Part shown: piece by piece, positions 1 to 10,437 of the stretch
How positions within the stretch are numbered: the first letter of the stretch is position 1
How the letters are laid out: every line of letters begins with the position of its first letter
DNA from: Pelagibacteraceae bacterium
GTDB taxonomy: Bacteria; Pseudomonadota; Alphaproteobacteria; Pelagibacterales; Pelagibacteraceae
Assembly: GCA_002704145.1 (NCBI GenBank)
Contig: PAFH01000016.1
Span: 31,111 to 95,110, forward strand
Reading direction: 5' to 3'
Length of the DNA: 64,000 bases
The notes under the pieces: generated by a model
What the model was told of the DNA's origin: nothing
What the model saw: only the letters and a program-made list of their open reading frames with translations
Database searches by the model: none
Made by a program: the position numbers and the translations under genes

Positions 1-420
1 AAAAAAAAAATTGGTGAGGAACAATTTAAAAAATATAGAAGATCATGGGATATTCCTCCACCGCCTATAGATGAGAAGGACAAAAATCATTCTTTATTTA
101 GCCCTCTAAATGCAAGTATACCTGTTGGTATGATACCTTTTACTGAGTCACTTAAAGATACTTATAATCGAGTGATACCTTATTATCAAAAAGAAATTGA
201 GAAACACATAAAAGAAAATAAAAATATTTTAATATCAGCTCATGGAAATTCTCTGCGATCTCTCTGCAAATACTTATTTAAAATTTCTGATCAAATGATA
301 AATCAATTAGAAATTCCAACAGGAAATCCTTTGATAATAGAACTTGATAACATTCTTCAAATTCAAAAATACTATTATCTTGATGAAACAAGAGCTAAAA
401 CTATTATTTTTAATCAATAG
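1..420 (+). CDS. gpmA: 2,3-bisphosphoglycerate-dependent phosphoglycerate mutase, C-terminal part (5' end outside window)
   Basis: The reading frame is open from base 1 and runs to the stop at 418-420, so only the last 139 residues of the protein are present. GpmA interconverts 3- and 2-phosphoglycerate in glycolysis and gluconeogenesis in the cytosol. Visible family features are the YRRSWDIPPPP segment near the window edge, an ESLKDTYNRVIPYY helix, and SAHGNSLRSL, which carries the second catalytic histidine, followed by the substrate-loop segment IPTGNPLIIEL. An internal ATG at 130 is not the start, because the homology continues upstream of it. The 3' end overlaps the convergent murU-like gene by 11 bases. 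Confidence 0.93.
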   Translation, partial: KKKIGEEQFKKYRRSWDIPPPPIDEKDKNHSLFSPLNASIPVGMIPFTESLKDTYNRVIPYYQKEIEKHIKENKNILISAHGNSLRSLCKYLFKISDQMINQLEIPTGNPLIIELDNILQIQKYYYLDETRAKTIIFNQ

Positions 421-1105
421 ATTTTAAATTTAATAATTTATCATACATTTCTTTGGTGTTCAGGTGATAAAACTTTTGCTTACTTTCAGTGCCTGTTAAG
501 TAATTTTTTTCAATTAGATGGTTCCAAATTTTATTCATAGAAAATATTTTATCATTTATAAAATTAAAAACGGTTTGATCTAAGATTTGAAGACCAGTAA
601 AAATATATTCGTTGATGTTGTCTCTGCTAATAACACCATCTTGAAGATTAAAATCTCCTTTAAAGGTACTATCAAAGCTAAGACTTTTCTTAACTAACAA
701 TAAACAAGGTTTTTTCTTTTTAAAGTAAAGATCCTCTAATTTTTTCAATTCATCTCGATAAGCATCTCTCCATAAAGTATCTGGATTAATTGCTACAAAA
801 GGTCTGATAAAAGATCTAGTAGCATGAAGTATTCCGCCCCCCGTATCAAGTAATGTATCCTGTTCATCAGAAAACATAATTTTTACTTGATAATTTTTTT
901 TTTCAATAAAATTTTTTATTTGGTCTGGTAGGTAGTGAACATTTATAACGATCTCTTCAATGCCATGGTTGATTAACAATTTTATAGCTCTCTCTATCAA
1001 ATTCTTGTTGCCTATTTGAATTAATGGTTTAGGAGTTTTTAAAGTAATAGGATGCATTCTTTTTCCTAATCCTGCTGCAAGAATTACGCCATGTTTAATT
1101 TTCAT
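410..1105 (-). CDS. murU: MurU-like sugar-1-phosphate nucleotidyltransferase
   Basis: A 231-residue nucleotidyltransferase of the NTP_transferase fold. Residues 9-17 (LAAGLGKRM) form the nucleotide-binding signature, K26 lies in the TPKPL segment, DTGGG (87-91) contacts the nucleotide, and D109 in NPDT is the expected metal ligand. In Pseudomonas MurU makes UDP-MurNAc from MurNAc-1-phosphate, the product of the anomeric kinase AmgK. The next gene upstream on this strand is an AmgK-like kinase with an 11-base overlap, which supports MurU over glucose-1-phosphate thymidylyltransferase. The substrate is inferred from this pairing. The gene converges on gpmA with an overlap and no terminator. Confidence 0.8.
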   Translation of the reverse strand: MKIKHGVILAAGLGKRMHPITLKTPKPLIQIGNKNLIERAIKLLINHGIEEIVINVHYLPDQIKNFIEKKNYQVKIMFSDEQDTLLDTGGGILHATRSFIRPFVAINPDTLWRDAYRDELKKLEDLYFKKKKPCLLLVKKSLSFDSTFKGDFNLQDGVISRDNINEYIFTGLQILDQTVFNFINDKIFSMNKIWNHLIEKNYLTGTESKQKFYHLNTKEMYDKLLNLKSID

Positions 1106-2059
1106 ATTTAAATTTTTTTAATTTTTTAAGAAACAAATGCTTTTTAAACAATGTATTTAATTTATTAAAGATAGGATTTTTCATTCTTCTTTCAATAAGT
1201 GCCCAAGTATAGGGTAAATACTTTAGATAATTTGATTTTTTATCCCTTTTATAAAGTCGTACAAATATTCCAAGTATCTTTAAATTTCTTTGAACAGATA
1301 AAATATCAAAATCATTTTTTAAAAAAGAGTGATTTTTACTTTTAAATTTTGATTTTTGTATGTAAAAATTTAGTAAATTATCCTGCAAATGCTTAGGTAT
1401 TTTAATTCTAACATCATCAATTAGTGAAGCAACATCATATAAAGGATTTCCAATTATTGCGTCTTGGCTATCAATTAGACTTAATCCTTTGTTGGTCATC
1501 ATAATATTTGATGTATGAAAATCTCTGTGTGTAAAACAATTATTTTTAAAATGAAGTTTTTTGTAAACGTTGTTAAGTTCTTTCCTGAGGATTTTTTTAA
1601 TTTTTTTATTTTTTAAATTTTTTGAGTTATATTTTAAATACCAATCAAAAAATAAATCTGACTCTTTATGTAAATTATGAAGAGTGTATTTAATGAATTT
1701 AATTTTTTTTCCACTGAAATAATATTGATTTTTTAATTTAATATTTTGTAGTTTAACAATTAATTGAATTAGTCTTTTATAATCTTTTACTTTATTCCTT
1801 TTTTTTTTATGTAATCGTAAAAAGATTTATCTCCTAAATCTGTAATTTCTATCATATTATCTTTGTAATAATTGTTTAATAGCTTTGGTGATGATATTTT
1901 GTGGTTATTTAAAATTTTATTTACAAGGGAATAGACAATTAAATTTTTATATTGTTCTTTATTAGCGAAAACTATTATTGAGGTTTTATTTTTTTTCTTT
2001 ACCCTATAAAATTCTCTAAAAGATGCATCACCAGAAATCTTTTTTAATTTAAAATTCAT
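1095..2059 (-). CDS. amgK: AmgK-like aminoglycoside-phosphotransferase-family sugar kinase, frameshifted at a poly-A tract
   Basis: Two pieces in different frames make one kinase of about 321 residues. The N-terminal piece reads MNFKLKKISGDASFREFYRV and ends in YDYIKKKGIK-stop at 1787. The C-terminal piece, open from about 1808 down to 1095, contains CFTHRDFHTSNIM (catalytic loop HRDFHTSN, about 1482-1535) and LIDSQDAIIGNPLYDVASL (metal-binding DSQD). The break lies in a run of ten T on the plus strand (1799-1808); eleven would restore one frame. AmgK phosphorylates MurNAc/GlcNAc at the anomeric position and feeds MurU. The start at 2059 gives a short overlap with tsaE; an alternative ATG lies at 2086. 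Whether the shift is a sequencing error, a real mutation or slippage cannot be told here. Confidence 0.75.
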
Positions 2060-2504
2060 TTTTAGTAATATCTTTCCATTTTCCATGTCCTACAAAACTT
2101 AATTCTCTTTCATTCTCTTTGACAGAATATTTCAAGTATAATTCTAATCTGTCTGATACGTTTATTTCAATTAATTCTGGCCATTCAATTATTTTGATTG
2201 AGTTGTTATCTTCTCTAAAAATGCCAAGCTGTTCTAGTTCTTTCTTTTTTTTTATTCTATAAAGATCATAATGCATTACTTTCAAATTTCTAATATCGTA
2301 TTCGTATAATAGGTTAAAGGTAGGGCTTAAAACCTCTGTTTCTTTAATGCCTTCTTTTTTTTGTAAATAATTGATAAAATTTCTTGTAAATGTTGTTTTT
2401 CCAACTCCAATTTCTCCAATTAAAAAGATGCAATCATTACTAGATGTATTTTCTGCAATTTTATTGGAGATTGATTTAAGATGTTCTAAGGATTTAATAA
2501 TCAT
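2049..2504 (-). CDS. tsaE: tRNA threonylcarbamoyladenosine biosynthesis ATPase TsaE
   Basis: A 151-residue P-loop protein. GEIGVGKTT (30-38) is the Walker A motif, and LSPTFNLLYEY (about 59-69), MHYDLYR (77-83) and IIEWPE (105-110) are typical TsaE segments. TsaE is the ATPase that drives the TsaB/TsaD complex in the synthesis of t6A at position 37 of ANN-decoding tRNAs. It sits 11 bases after ahcY and overlaps the kinase gene downstream; the order tsaE - phosphotransferase - nucleotidyltransferase is common in alphaproteobacteria. Its partner tsaB is also in this window (45391-45774), unusually short. Confidence 0.93.
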   Translation of the reverse strand: MIIKSLEHLKSISNKIAENTSSNDCIFLIGEIGVGKTTFTRNFINYLQKKEGIKETEVLSPTFNLLYEYDIRNLKVMHYDLYRIKKKKELEQLGIFREDNNSIKIIEWPELIEINVSDRLELYLKYSVKENERELSFVGHGKWKDITKNEF

Positions 2505-2515
2505 TAGCTACTATT

Positions 2516-3805
2516 TTAGTAGCGATAAGTATCTGGTTTAAATGGTCCTGATGGTTTAACGCTAATGTAGTCTGCTTGTTCTTTTGACATAGTGGTTAAT
2601 TTGGCTCCAACTTTTTCTAAATGAAGCATAGCTACCTTTTCATCCAAATGTTTTGGCAAAACATAAACTTTTTTTTCATATTTACTTGAATTGTTCCATA
2701 ATTCAATTTGAGCAATTACTTGATTAGTAAATGATGCGCTCATTACAAAACTAGGATGTCCTGTCGCGCAACCTAAATTAACCAATCTACCTTCAGCTAA
2801 TAAAATTATTCTTTTTTTACTTGGTAATTCTATCTCATGAACTTGGGGCTTAATTTCATCCCATTTATAATTCTTTAAAGCTTCAACCTGAATTTCATTA
2901 TCAAAGTGACCAATGTTGCATAATATTGCTCTATCTTTCATATTTCTCATATGATCAGCTGTTACAATATCTTTGTTCCCGGTAGCAGTTACAACAATAT
3001 CTGCATTTTTAATTGCTTCATCCATCAGCACAACTTCGTACCCCTCCATTGCAGCTTGTAATGCACAAATAGGGTCGGTTTCTGTAACCATAACTCTTGC
3101 TCCTGCTTGTCTTAAAGATGCTGCGCTTCCTTTTCCTACATCACCAAATCCTGCTACTATAGCAACCTTGCCAGAGAGCATGACATCAGTAGCTCTTTTA
3201 ATTCCATCGACTAAACTTTCTCTACAGCCATATAAATTGTCAAATTTTGATTTTGTAACTGAGTCATTTACATTAATTGCAGGAATTAAAAGTTCCTTCT
3301 TTAACTCCATTTTTTTTAAAGCTAAAACACCTGTTGTTGTTTCTTCTGAAACTCCCTTAATATTTTTCAGTAATTCTTTATAATCCTTGTGCATTAAAGC
3401 AGTTAAATCTCCTCCATCATCTAAAATCATATTCGGTTTCCAGTCTTTTTTTCCTTCTATGGTTTGCTTAACACACCACCAATATTCATCCTCGGTTTCT
3501 CCTTTCCAAGCAAATACTGGTATCCCAGCTTTTGCGATTGCTGCTGCTGCGTGATCCTGGGTTGAAAAAATATTACAAGAAGACCATCTTACTTCAGCGC
3601 CCAAAGAAACTAAAGTTTCAATTAAAACAGCTGTTTGAATAGTCATATGAAGACAGCCTAAAATATGAGCTCCTTTTAAAGGTCTTTTATTTCCATATTC
3701 TTTTCTTAGAGCCATAAGTCCTGGCATCTCTGTTTCTGCAAGAGAAATCTCTTTTCTCCCGAAATCAGCTAATTTGATATCCTTTACTTTAAAATCTTGT
3801 GACAT
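2516..3805 (-). CDS. ahcY: S-adenosylhomocysteine hydrolase
   Basis: A full-length enzyme of 429 residues that splits S-adenosylhomocysteine into adenosine and homocysteine in the activated methyl cycle. It shows the substrate-binding start [16 protein letters not shown] (50-65), NAD-binding [10 protein letters not shown] (219-228), the conserved CNIGHFDNE segment, and the C-terminal KPDTYRY tail that reaches the neighbouring subunit. In many alphaproteobacteria the stretch between chvG and ahcY holds hprK and PTS genes; here the gap to chvG is only 48 bases, with no room for a SAM or SAH riboswitch. The companion enzyme metK lies at 39.4-40.6 kb. Confidence 0.97.
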   Translation of the reverse strand: MSQDFKVKDIKLADFGRKEISLAETEMPGLMALRKEYGNKRPLKGAHILGCLHMTIQTAVLIETLVSLGAEVRWSSCNIFSTQDHAAAAIAKAGIPVFAWKGETEDEYWWCVKQTIEGKKDWKPNMILDDGGDLTALMHKDYKELLKNIKGVSEETTTGVLALKKMELKKELLIPAINVNDSVTKSKFDNLYGCRESLVDGIKRATDVMLSGKVAIVAGFGDVGKGSAASLRQAGARVMVTETDPICALQAAMEGYEVVLMDEAIKNADIVVTATGNKDIVTADHMRNMKDRAILCNIGHFDNEIQVEALKNYKWDEIKPQVHEIELPSKKRIILLAEGRLVNLGCATGHPSFVMSASFTNQVIAQIELWNNSSKYEKKVYVLPKHLDEKVAMLHLEKVGAKLTTMSKEQADYISVKPSGPFKPDTYRY

Positions 3806-3853
3806 ATTTTAGAGTTGTTTAACAAGATAAACGAATCTTATCAAGAAAGATTG

Positions 3854-5377
3854 CTAAATAAATTTAGGTAGCAATAATTCAACTTGAGCACCTCTTTTAT
3901 TCAATCTATTAGAGGCTGAAATAGTTCCTTGATGCAATTCTACAATATTTTTAACAATATTAAGTCCTAAACCTGAGTGTTTGCCAAAGCTTTTAGGTCT
4001 ATTACTATAAAATCTTTTAAATATTTTTTGGGGCGAGGTTTCAGAAAAACCTGGACCCTCATCTTTAATCAAGACAACTAAATTATTGGATGTTTCTTCT
4101 ACCTCTATTTCTATTGTTTTATTGTCCTCACTAAATGAAACTGAATTATCTAATAAATTTGCTATCACTTGCTCTAACCTATTTTCAATTCCTAAAATAT
4201 AATTTCCATTTTTTGATGTTATTTTTTGTTTGATATTAATCTCTATCATCTTATTTTGATTTTTTAAATCTTGCCTAAAATCTTCAGCAACACTATTAAT
4301 TATTTCAATTAAATCTATTTTGCTCATTTTTTCTTTAGACCAAGTAGCTTCATCTTTAAGCATTTGAGAATAATCAGTTATCAGTCTTTCGATTCTTTCA
4401 ACATCGTGATTAATAATTTTAAGTAATTTTTCACTTTCTACTTTTTTTGTAGTTTTATCTAAAAGTTCAGAGGCACTTTTAAGAGAAGCTAATGGATTTC
4501 TAATTTCATGCGCAAGGTCATTTGAAAAAGTTTCTGCTCTTGTGGTCCTTTTTTGTAATTCTTTTGTCATTTCATCGATTGACTTAGTAAGTTTTCCAAT
4601 TTCATCCTCTCTTACAAAAAAATTTTTAATATCAATATTCTGATTAGACTTTTTTTTAATTGCTTCACTGAAAGAAACCAACAAACCAATTGGTTTTAAT
4701 ATGTATTTATTCAAAAAAAGAGAGAAAATTAGAATTACTAATGCTACAGCTAAAACTGTTCTAATTATAAAATCTTTTCTCTCTTTAACTGCATTTAGTA
4801 TGTCATTGGCTTCTTCAGATACAACTATGAACCCAACATCTTTATTTCTCAATTGTACTTTACTCAAGGTGCTTACAAAAAAATTATTTTGAATATTTTC
4901 TGCTAAAGTTATTGGTTCGTTTTGATATTTAAATAGTAAAGTCTCCTTAATTAAATTGTTATTTTGTTCTTTTACTAAATTTTTAGAATTATCTTGTTCT
5001 CTTATTTCCCCGTCAATTGACTCTTCGATCACTTTGTCAGATCTAGTAAAAACATCTTGATCTAAATCTAAAATATTTGTATCTCCAATCAACTCCCCCT
5101 CGATATTAAAAAATTGAACTCTATCTAAACTTTGAAATAAAAATCTTGTTGACAAAAGAAAATTTTTTAAATCTTTTGCATTAAAATTAATATTTAGCCT
5201 TTGGAGATGATCTATAGTATTGTTAATGATTATAGAATGATTAGAAGTTCTTTCTTTAACGAGATTTGGTTGAACTGCTTTAAGATAAATTATAGTAAAA
5301 AGTCCTAGTACTGAAAATACACCTAAATTAAATAATAAGAATTTCCTTAATATAGAAGCTGATTTTTTTTGTCTCAT
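3854..5377 (-). CDS. chvG: ChvG-type membrane sensor histidine kinase
   Basis: A 507-residue inner-membrane kinase. TM1 is about 14-34, a periplasmic domain follows (about 35-203), TM2 is about 204-222, then a HAMP region, the dimerisation H-box NDLAHEIRNPLASL with phospho-acceptor H290, and a C-terminal ATPase domain with the N box (NLLDNSVSF), G1 (DEGPGF) and G2 (GKHSGLGLNIV). It overlaps its response regulator by one base. ChvG/ExoS kinases sense acid or envelope stress in rhizobia. The sensor role here is inferred from architecture and synteny with ahcY; the signal is unknown. Confidence 0.88.
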   Translation of the reverse strand: MRQKKSASILRKFLLFNLGVFSVLGLFTIIYLKAVQPNLVKERTSNHSIIINNTIDHLQRLNINFNAKDLKNFLLSTRFLFQSLDRVQFFNIEGELIGDTNILDLDQDVFTRSDKVIEESIDGEIREQDNSKNLVKEQNNNLIKETLLFKYQNEPITLAENIQNNFFVSTLSKVQLRNKDVGFIVVSEEANDILNAVKERKDFIIRTVLAVALVILIFSLFLNKYILKPIGLLVSFSEAIKKKSNQNIDIKNFFVREDEIGKLTKSIDEMTKELQKRTTRAETFSNDLAHEIRNPLASLKSASELLDKTTKKVESEKLLKIINHDVERIERLITDYSQMLKDEATWSKEKMSKIDLIEIINSVAEDFRQDLKNQNKMIEINIKQKITSKNGNYILGIENRLEQVIANLLDNSVSFSEDNKTIEIEVEETSNNLVVLIKDEGPGFSETSPQKIFKRFYSNRPKSFGKHSGLGLNIVKNIVELHQGTISASNRLNKRGAQVELLLPKFI

Positions 5378-6075
5378 TAGCTAACATTCCATCTATACCC
5401 ACTTCCATATCTAGTTTCAATCGCAGAAAATTTTTCATCTACTCTTTTAAACTTTTTTCTTATCCTTTTTACGTGACTATCTATAGTTCTATCCTCGATT
5501 TCAGTATTTTCCTTATAAGCTATATCCATTAAATGAGCTCTTTCCTTTATTACACCTGGTCTTTTTGCTAATTCTTTTACAATTAAAAATTCAGTTGTAG
5601 TAAGCTTATCTGGTAATGCTTTTCCATTCCATTCACATTCTAGCTGAGATGGATCTAATTTTAATTTTCCGTGACTAATTATATTTTTAGTATCATCCAC
5701 AGTGTTACTTTTTTTTCTTAATTGGACCCTTATCCTTTCAATCAATACTTTTGTTGAAAAACCTCCTGATTTTTTTACAAAGTCATCAGCTCCTAGCTTC
5801 AAACCAAGTAACTCATCGACTTCTTCATCCTTTGATGTCAAAAAAATTATGGGTATAGACATTTTTTTTCTTAATTTTTTTAATAATTCTTCACCATCCA
5901 TTCTGGGCATTTTGATATCTACAACAGCTAAATCTGGAGGATTTCTAGTCAATCCAATTAGCGCTGTCTCTCCATCAATATAAGTTTGAACCGCAAATCC
6001 CTCTCTCTCAAGAGCAATACTTATACCGGTTAAAATATTTCTATCATCATCAACTAAAGCAATTGTTTGTGTCAT
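5377..6075 (-). CDS. chvI: ChvI-type OmpR-family response regulator
   Basis: A 232-residue two-domain regulator. The N-terminal receiver has the acidic pair at D9-D11, phospho-acceptor D53 in VVDIKMPRMDG, and K101 in the DDFVKKSGGF segment. The C-terminal winged helix (about 140-232) ends in IETRYGSGYRWNVS with the usual recognition segment RTIDSHVKRIRKKF. The stop/start overlap with chvG (ATGA-type junction at 5377) indicates translational coupling of the pair. It is transcribed after polA, 39 bases downstream of it. Confidence 0.9.
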   Translation of the reverse strand: MTQTIALVDDDRNILTGISIALEREGFAVQTYIDGETALIGLTRNPPDLAVVDIKMPRMDGEELLKKLRKKMSIPIIFLTSKDEEVDELLGLKLGADDFVKKSGGFSTKVLIERIRVQLRKKSNTVDDTKNIISHGKLKLDPSQLECEWNGKALPDKLTTTEFLIVKELAKRPGVIKERAHLMDIAYKENTEIEDRTIDSHVKRIRKKFKRVDEKFSAIETRYGSGYRWNVS

Positions 6076-6114
6076 AAATTCATTTTCAAAATTATAATGT
6101 CAAAATTTAGGCGC

Positions 6115-8881
6115 CTAATGAGCCTCTCCCCAATTGTTGCCCGTATTAATACTCACTTCTAATGGTATCGAAAAAATATGATGATCAGAACTCGAAACTG
6201 AAACCATTGCATCTTTTATAATTTTTTTTACTGAAGTTTCATCTTTTTTTAAACATTCAAAAATTAATTCATCGTGAATTTGGAGTAACATCTTTGCATT
6301 TTGGCTTTCCTCTAAAAGTTTATCTATTTTGATCATAGCTAAACGAATAATATCTGCTGCTGATCCTTGGATGGGTGCGTTAATTGCTGCTCGTTCTTGA
6401 AAGCTTCTTACACTAAAATTTTTGTCGTTAATACCTCTTAGGTGTATTCTTCTACCAAAAATATTAGTAACGTAACCTTTTTTTCTGCAAGTTTTAACAG
6501 TTGCTTTCATATAATCTCTTATTTCTGGAAATTTCTTAAAGTATGAATTTATAAAATCAAGCGCTTCTTGATTTGATACTGAAATTTGTTTTGCAAGTCC
6601 ATATTGTGTAATTCCATAAATTATCCCAAAATTAATTGCTTTTGCTTTACGTCTAAAATCGTCAGTAACTTTGTTAATTGGAACATCAAATACTTGACTA
6701 GCGGTTAGCGCGTGGATGTCTTGATTGTTTTTAAAAGCTTTTTTTAATTCCTTCACATCAGCTATATCTGCGAGTATTCTCATTTCAATTTGGTTATAAT
6801 CGGCAGAAATAAGTATCTTGTCTTTATCTGATATAAATGCTTTTCTTATTTCTTTGCCATCTGGTGTTTTAATTGGAATATTTTGTAAATTGGGGTCGCT
6901 TGAAGCCAATCTTCCTGTGTTGGTAGCTGCTAGTAAGAAAGAAGTATGAACTCTTTTAGTTTTTTTATTAATATGCTCTTGTAGAGCATCTGTATAGGTG
7001 CTCTTCAATTTTGAAACTTGTCTCCATTCTAATACTAGGCTTGGAAATTTATGCCCTGTTAAGGCTAAATCTTCCAATACTTTCGCACTTGTAGCTAGAC
7101 TTCCTTTTTTTGTTTTCTTAAGTTTTGCAATTTTAAGCTCATTATAGATTATTTCTCCTAATTGTTTTGGAGATCCAATATTAAAATTTTTACCGGAGAC
7201 CTGATAAATTTTTTTTTTCAATTTTTATTAAACGATCTTCGAATTTTTTTGAAAGTTTCTTAAGATAAGAGTCATCTACCTTAATACCATTAGTTTCTAG
7301 CTTAGATAATATTGAAATCATCGGCTTTTCGAATACCTCATATATTTTCTCTAACTTTTCTTCTACCAATCTATCTGATAAAATTTCATATAACCTTAAA
7401 GTTATATCTGCATCTTCAGCCGCGTATTCCGTAGCAGCTTTTAAATCAACTTCTGAAAAATTTAATTGTTTTTTTCCAGTTCCAACCAAATCTTTGTAAG
7501 TAATAGTCTTATGTCCTAAATGCAGTTCGGCTAAGGTATCCATATTATGGCGATTATTTCCAGCATCCAATGTGTAAGACAATAACATTGTATCATCGAC
7601 GGGATAAAGCGTAACACCGTTATTTTGAAAAATTATAAAATCGTATTTTATATTTTGGCCAACTTTTTTAATACTAGGATCCTCTAAAATTACTTTTAGT
7701 TTTTTTAAAACTAATTCTTTTTTAAGACCTTTAACGTTCTTATGATCAAGTGGAATGTAGTATGCAATATTAGCTGCATAACTTATTGAGATACCCACTA
7801 AGTTTGCTTCATGGGGGTTTAATGAAGAAGTTTCTGTATCAACCGCTATAACTGTTTTTTCATTTAGTTCTTTAATCAATTGAACTAGATCTTTTTCTTT
7901 TAAAATACTTTTATACGATTTTGTATTTATTTTAGATATCTTTTTTGATGGAGTCTGGTTTTTATAATTTTGATTATCTGGCTCCCCATAAAAACTAATT
8001 ACTTGACTTAAAAGTCTATTAAACTCCATTTCTCTTAAAAATTCGTAAAGTTTATTTTTACTTATATCTTTTATGAGAAACTCATTAGGATCATTTTTTA
8101 CTGGAACATCATTTTTTAAAGTGACAAGTTGTTTGCTCAGAATAGCTTTATCTTTGTTCAAAAGAAGTGTTTCTCTTCTTTTGTTTTGAGGAATTTCTGA
8201 AGCTTTGTTTAAAAGGTTTTCTAAATTTTTGTACTTGTTTATCAATTCAGCTGCAGTTTTTATTCCGATACCTGGAACACCAGGGACATTATCTGAGCTA
8301 TCTCCTGCTAGAGATTGAACATCAATAACTTGACTAGGTTTTACTCCAAATTTTTCTAAAACTTCTTTTTCACCAATAACTCTGCTTTTCATTGGATCAT
8401 AAAGTCTGATATTTTTTGAAACTAATTGCATTAAATCTTTGTCAGACGATATAACAGTAACTTTTGCTCCAGCTTCATTAATTTTTTTTGCGTAAGTTGC
8501 TATTAAATCATCAGCTTCATAATTTAAAAGTTCAATTGATGGCAAATTGAAAGCTTCTACAGACTTTCTGATATATTCAAACTGGGGTGCTAAATCTTCT
8601 GGCGCTTCTGTTCTGTTAGCTTTATATTCACTATAAATTTCATTCCTAAAATTTTTTCTTGCTGAGTCAAATATAACCGCAAAGTGTGTAGGTTTATGTT
8701 TAGAGTCGTCTGATCTCGCATCTTCTAAAAGCTTAAATAACATCGAACAAAAACCGCTTACAGCTCCGGTAGGCAGACCATCGCTCTTTCTAGATAAAGG
8801 AGGAAGAGCGTAGTAAGCTCTAAAAATATAACCTGATCCATCTACAAGATAATAATGGTCTGTTTTTTTTATTGAACTCAT
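6115..8881 (-). CDS. polA: DNA polymerase I, frameshifted at a poly-A tract
   Basis: Two overlapping frames make one polymerase I of about 921 residues. The first (from ATG at 8881) holds the 5' nuclease domain (YEADDLIATY, SSDKDLMQLV, GDSSDNVPGVPGIG) and a 3'-5' proofreading domain with D348 and E350 in AVDTETSS. It ends at a stop near 7190, just after LIKIEKKNLSGLR. The second frame continues from KKKIYQVSGKNF with motif A SADYNQIEMR, motif B RRKAKAINFGIIYG and motif C LQIHDELIFE. The break is a run of ten T on the plus strand (7209-7218); nine would give a continuous LIKIEKKIYQVSG. All catalytic motifs are intact on both sides, so the gene looks functional apart from the run length. Confidence 0.92.
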
Positions 8882-8924
8882 ATATATATATTACAGTAAA
8901 ATTTTACCTTAATTTAATTAAACT

Positions 8925-9854
8925 ATGAATAAATTTGCTCTAACTGTTGAAAATCTTACAAAGGTTTACCTTGATTCTAAAAGCAAAAAAGAAAATACCG
9001 CACTCAATAATTTAAATTTTCAGGTGCATCAGGGTGAAGTTTTTGGCTTATTGGGTCCGAATGGAGCTGGCAAAACCTCCTTTCTTAATATTCTAGGTGG
9101 AACTGTCTCAAAAACTAAAGGCCACATTAATGTCTGGGGTTTTGATATTGATAAAAATCCTAGACAAGTAAAAGCCTCAATTGGAATAGTTCCACAAGAA
9201 GTCAACCTTGATGCCTTCTTTAGTCCTAAAAAGCTATTAGAGCTACAAGCAGGATTATATGGAGTCATTGAGAAAGATAGAATTACAGAACTCATATTAA
9301 AAATGGTAGCTTTAGAGGACAAAGCTAACGCTTATTCAAGAAGTTTATCAGGAGGAATGAAAAGAAGATTGCTAATTGCAAAAGCAATGGTTCATCAACC
9401 TCCTATCCTTGTGCTTGATGAACCTACTGCTGGAGTAGATGTAGAATTAAGAAACAATCTTTGGAATAATGTAAAAGAATTAAATAAAGAAGGAGTTACA
9501 ATTATATTAACAACACATTACTTATCTGAGGCACAGGAAATGTGTGATCGTATCGCAATTTTAGATAAAGGAAACTTAGTTGCTCTAGATACAACGCAAA
9601 AACTTTTAGATAGAATTAAAACTAAAAAGATTAATTTAAGAGTTAAAAATTTAGATAAAAAAAAAGATTTAAAGATGAAGGGAATTCAGTTTACTATTAA
9701 TTCAAAAGACTCGATTTCAATTACTTATGAAAAAAATTCTCACGATTTTGGAGGAATTATTAATTATTTTGACGAAAATAACATAGAAATATTAGATATT
9801 GTGACTGAAGATGCTGATTTAGAGGATGTATTTGTACAGTTAACAAATAAGTAG
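8925..9854 (+). CDS. ABC transporter ATP-binding protein (CcmA/ABC-2 export type)
   Basis: A 309-residue ATPase subunit with Walker A GPNGAGKT (44-51), Q-loop VPQEVNLD (about 89-96), signature LSGGMKRR (141-148), Walker B ILVLDEPTAGVD (161-172), and the H-loop TTHYLS. The C-terminal 80 residues resemble the accessory domain of ABC-2 type exporters. No permease gene is adjacent: the next gene, 27 bases on, is bioY, so the membrane partner must be elsewhere or the protein acts with another permease. The substrate is unknown. The gene diverges from polA with only 43 bases between start codons. Confidence 0.85.
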   Translation: MNKFALTVENLTKVYLDSKSKKENTALNNLNFQVHQGEVFGLLGPNGAGKTSFLNILGGTVSKTKGHINVWGFDIDKNPRQVKASIGIVPQEVNLDAFFSPKKLLELQAGLYGVIEKDRITELILKMVALEDKANAYSRSLSGGMKRRLLIAKAMVHQPPILVLDEPTAGVDVELRNNLWNNVKELNKEGVTIILTTHYLSEAQEMCDRIAILDKGNLVALDTTQKLLDRIKTKKINLRVKNLDKKKDLKMKGIQFTINSKDSISITYEKNSHDFGGIINYFDENNIEILDIVTEDADLEDVFVQLTNK

Positions 9855-9881
9855 ATTTAATCTTAAAACAAAGATAAATAT

Positions 9882-10436
9882 ATGCCTATGGAATTTGTAA
9901 ATAAAATAAATAGTTTGAAAGTAATCAAATATCTACTTACTATTTTTTTTGGCACTATAGTACTAGCAATATCTTCAAAAGTTAAAATACCTTTTTACCC
10001 TGTGCCTATGACAATGCAAACTCTTGTAGTCTTATTAATTGGAATTGGGTTCGGTTGGAAGATAGGTTTAGGTACAGTCTCACTATACTTACTTGAAGGT
10101 ATAATCGGTTTGCCTGTCTTTGCTGGTACTCCTGAAAAAGGGGTTGGTTTAATTTATTTCACTGGTCCCACTATGGGATACTTAATCGGTTTTTTAATTA
10201 CTGTTTTTTTAGTAGGTAAATTTAATTATACAAATTTAATCAGTACTTTGTTTAAGATAACTTTTGCAACAAGTTTCATCTATATCTTTGGAATTATGTG
10301 GCTAGGTATGTTAATAGGTTGGGATAAACCAGTGTTTAAACTTGGAGTCCTACCATTTATATCAGCAGAAGTATTTAAAATAATTATTGCAAGTTTAGTC
10401 GCTACTAAAATTGCAAAATTTCGAAATCTATTTTAA
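9882..10436 (+). CDS. bioY: BioY-family biotin transporter (ECF S component)
   Basis: A 184-residue integral membrane protein. It shows the BioY hallmarks: ISSKVKIPFYPVPMTMQTLVVLL after the first membrane helix, LYLLEGIIGLPVFAGTP in the middle, and FTGPTMGYLIGF in a later helix. BioY captures biotin; in organisms without the ECF energising module it can work alone or share one. No AT or T components (bioM, bioN) are beside it, although an unrelated ABC ATPase lies upstream. It converges on regA with a one-base gap. Its presence suggests biotin uptake rather than synthesis, which cannot be checked in this window. Confidence 0.9.
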   Translation: MPMEFVNKINSLKVIKYLLTIFFGTIVLAISSKVKIPFYPVPMTMQTLVVLLIGIGFGWKIGLGTVSLYLLEGIIGLPVFAGTPEKGVGLIYFTGPTMGYLIGFLITVFLVGKFNYTNLISTLFKITFATSFIYIFGIMWLGMLIGWDKPVFKLGVLPFISAEVFKIIIASLVATKIAKFRNLF

Positions 10437-10437
10437 T

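Noticed and set aside
2973..3383. Plus-strand frame opposite ahcY
   Set aside because: Mirror of a strongly conserved gene with no ribosome site or homology.
9855..9881. Biotin-responsive regulatory site before bioY
   Set aside because: The 27-base gap after the ABC gene shows no BirA/BioR-like palindrome.
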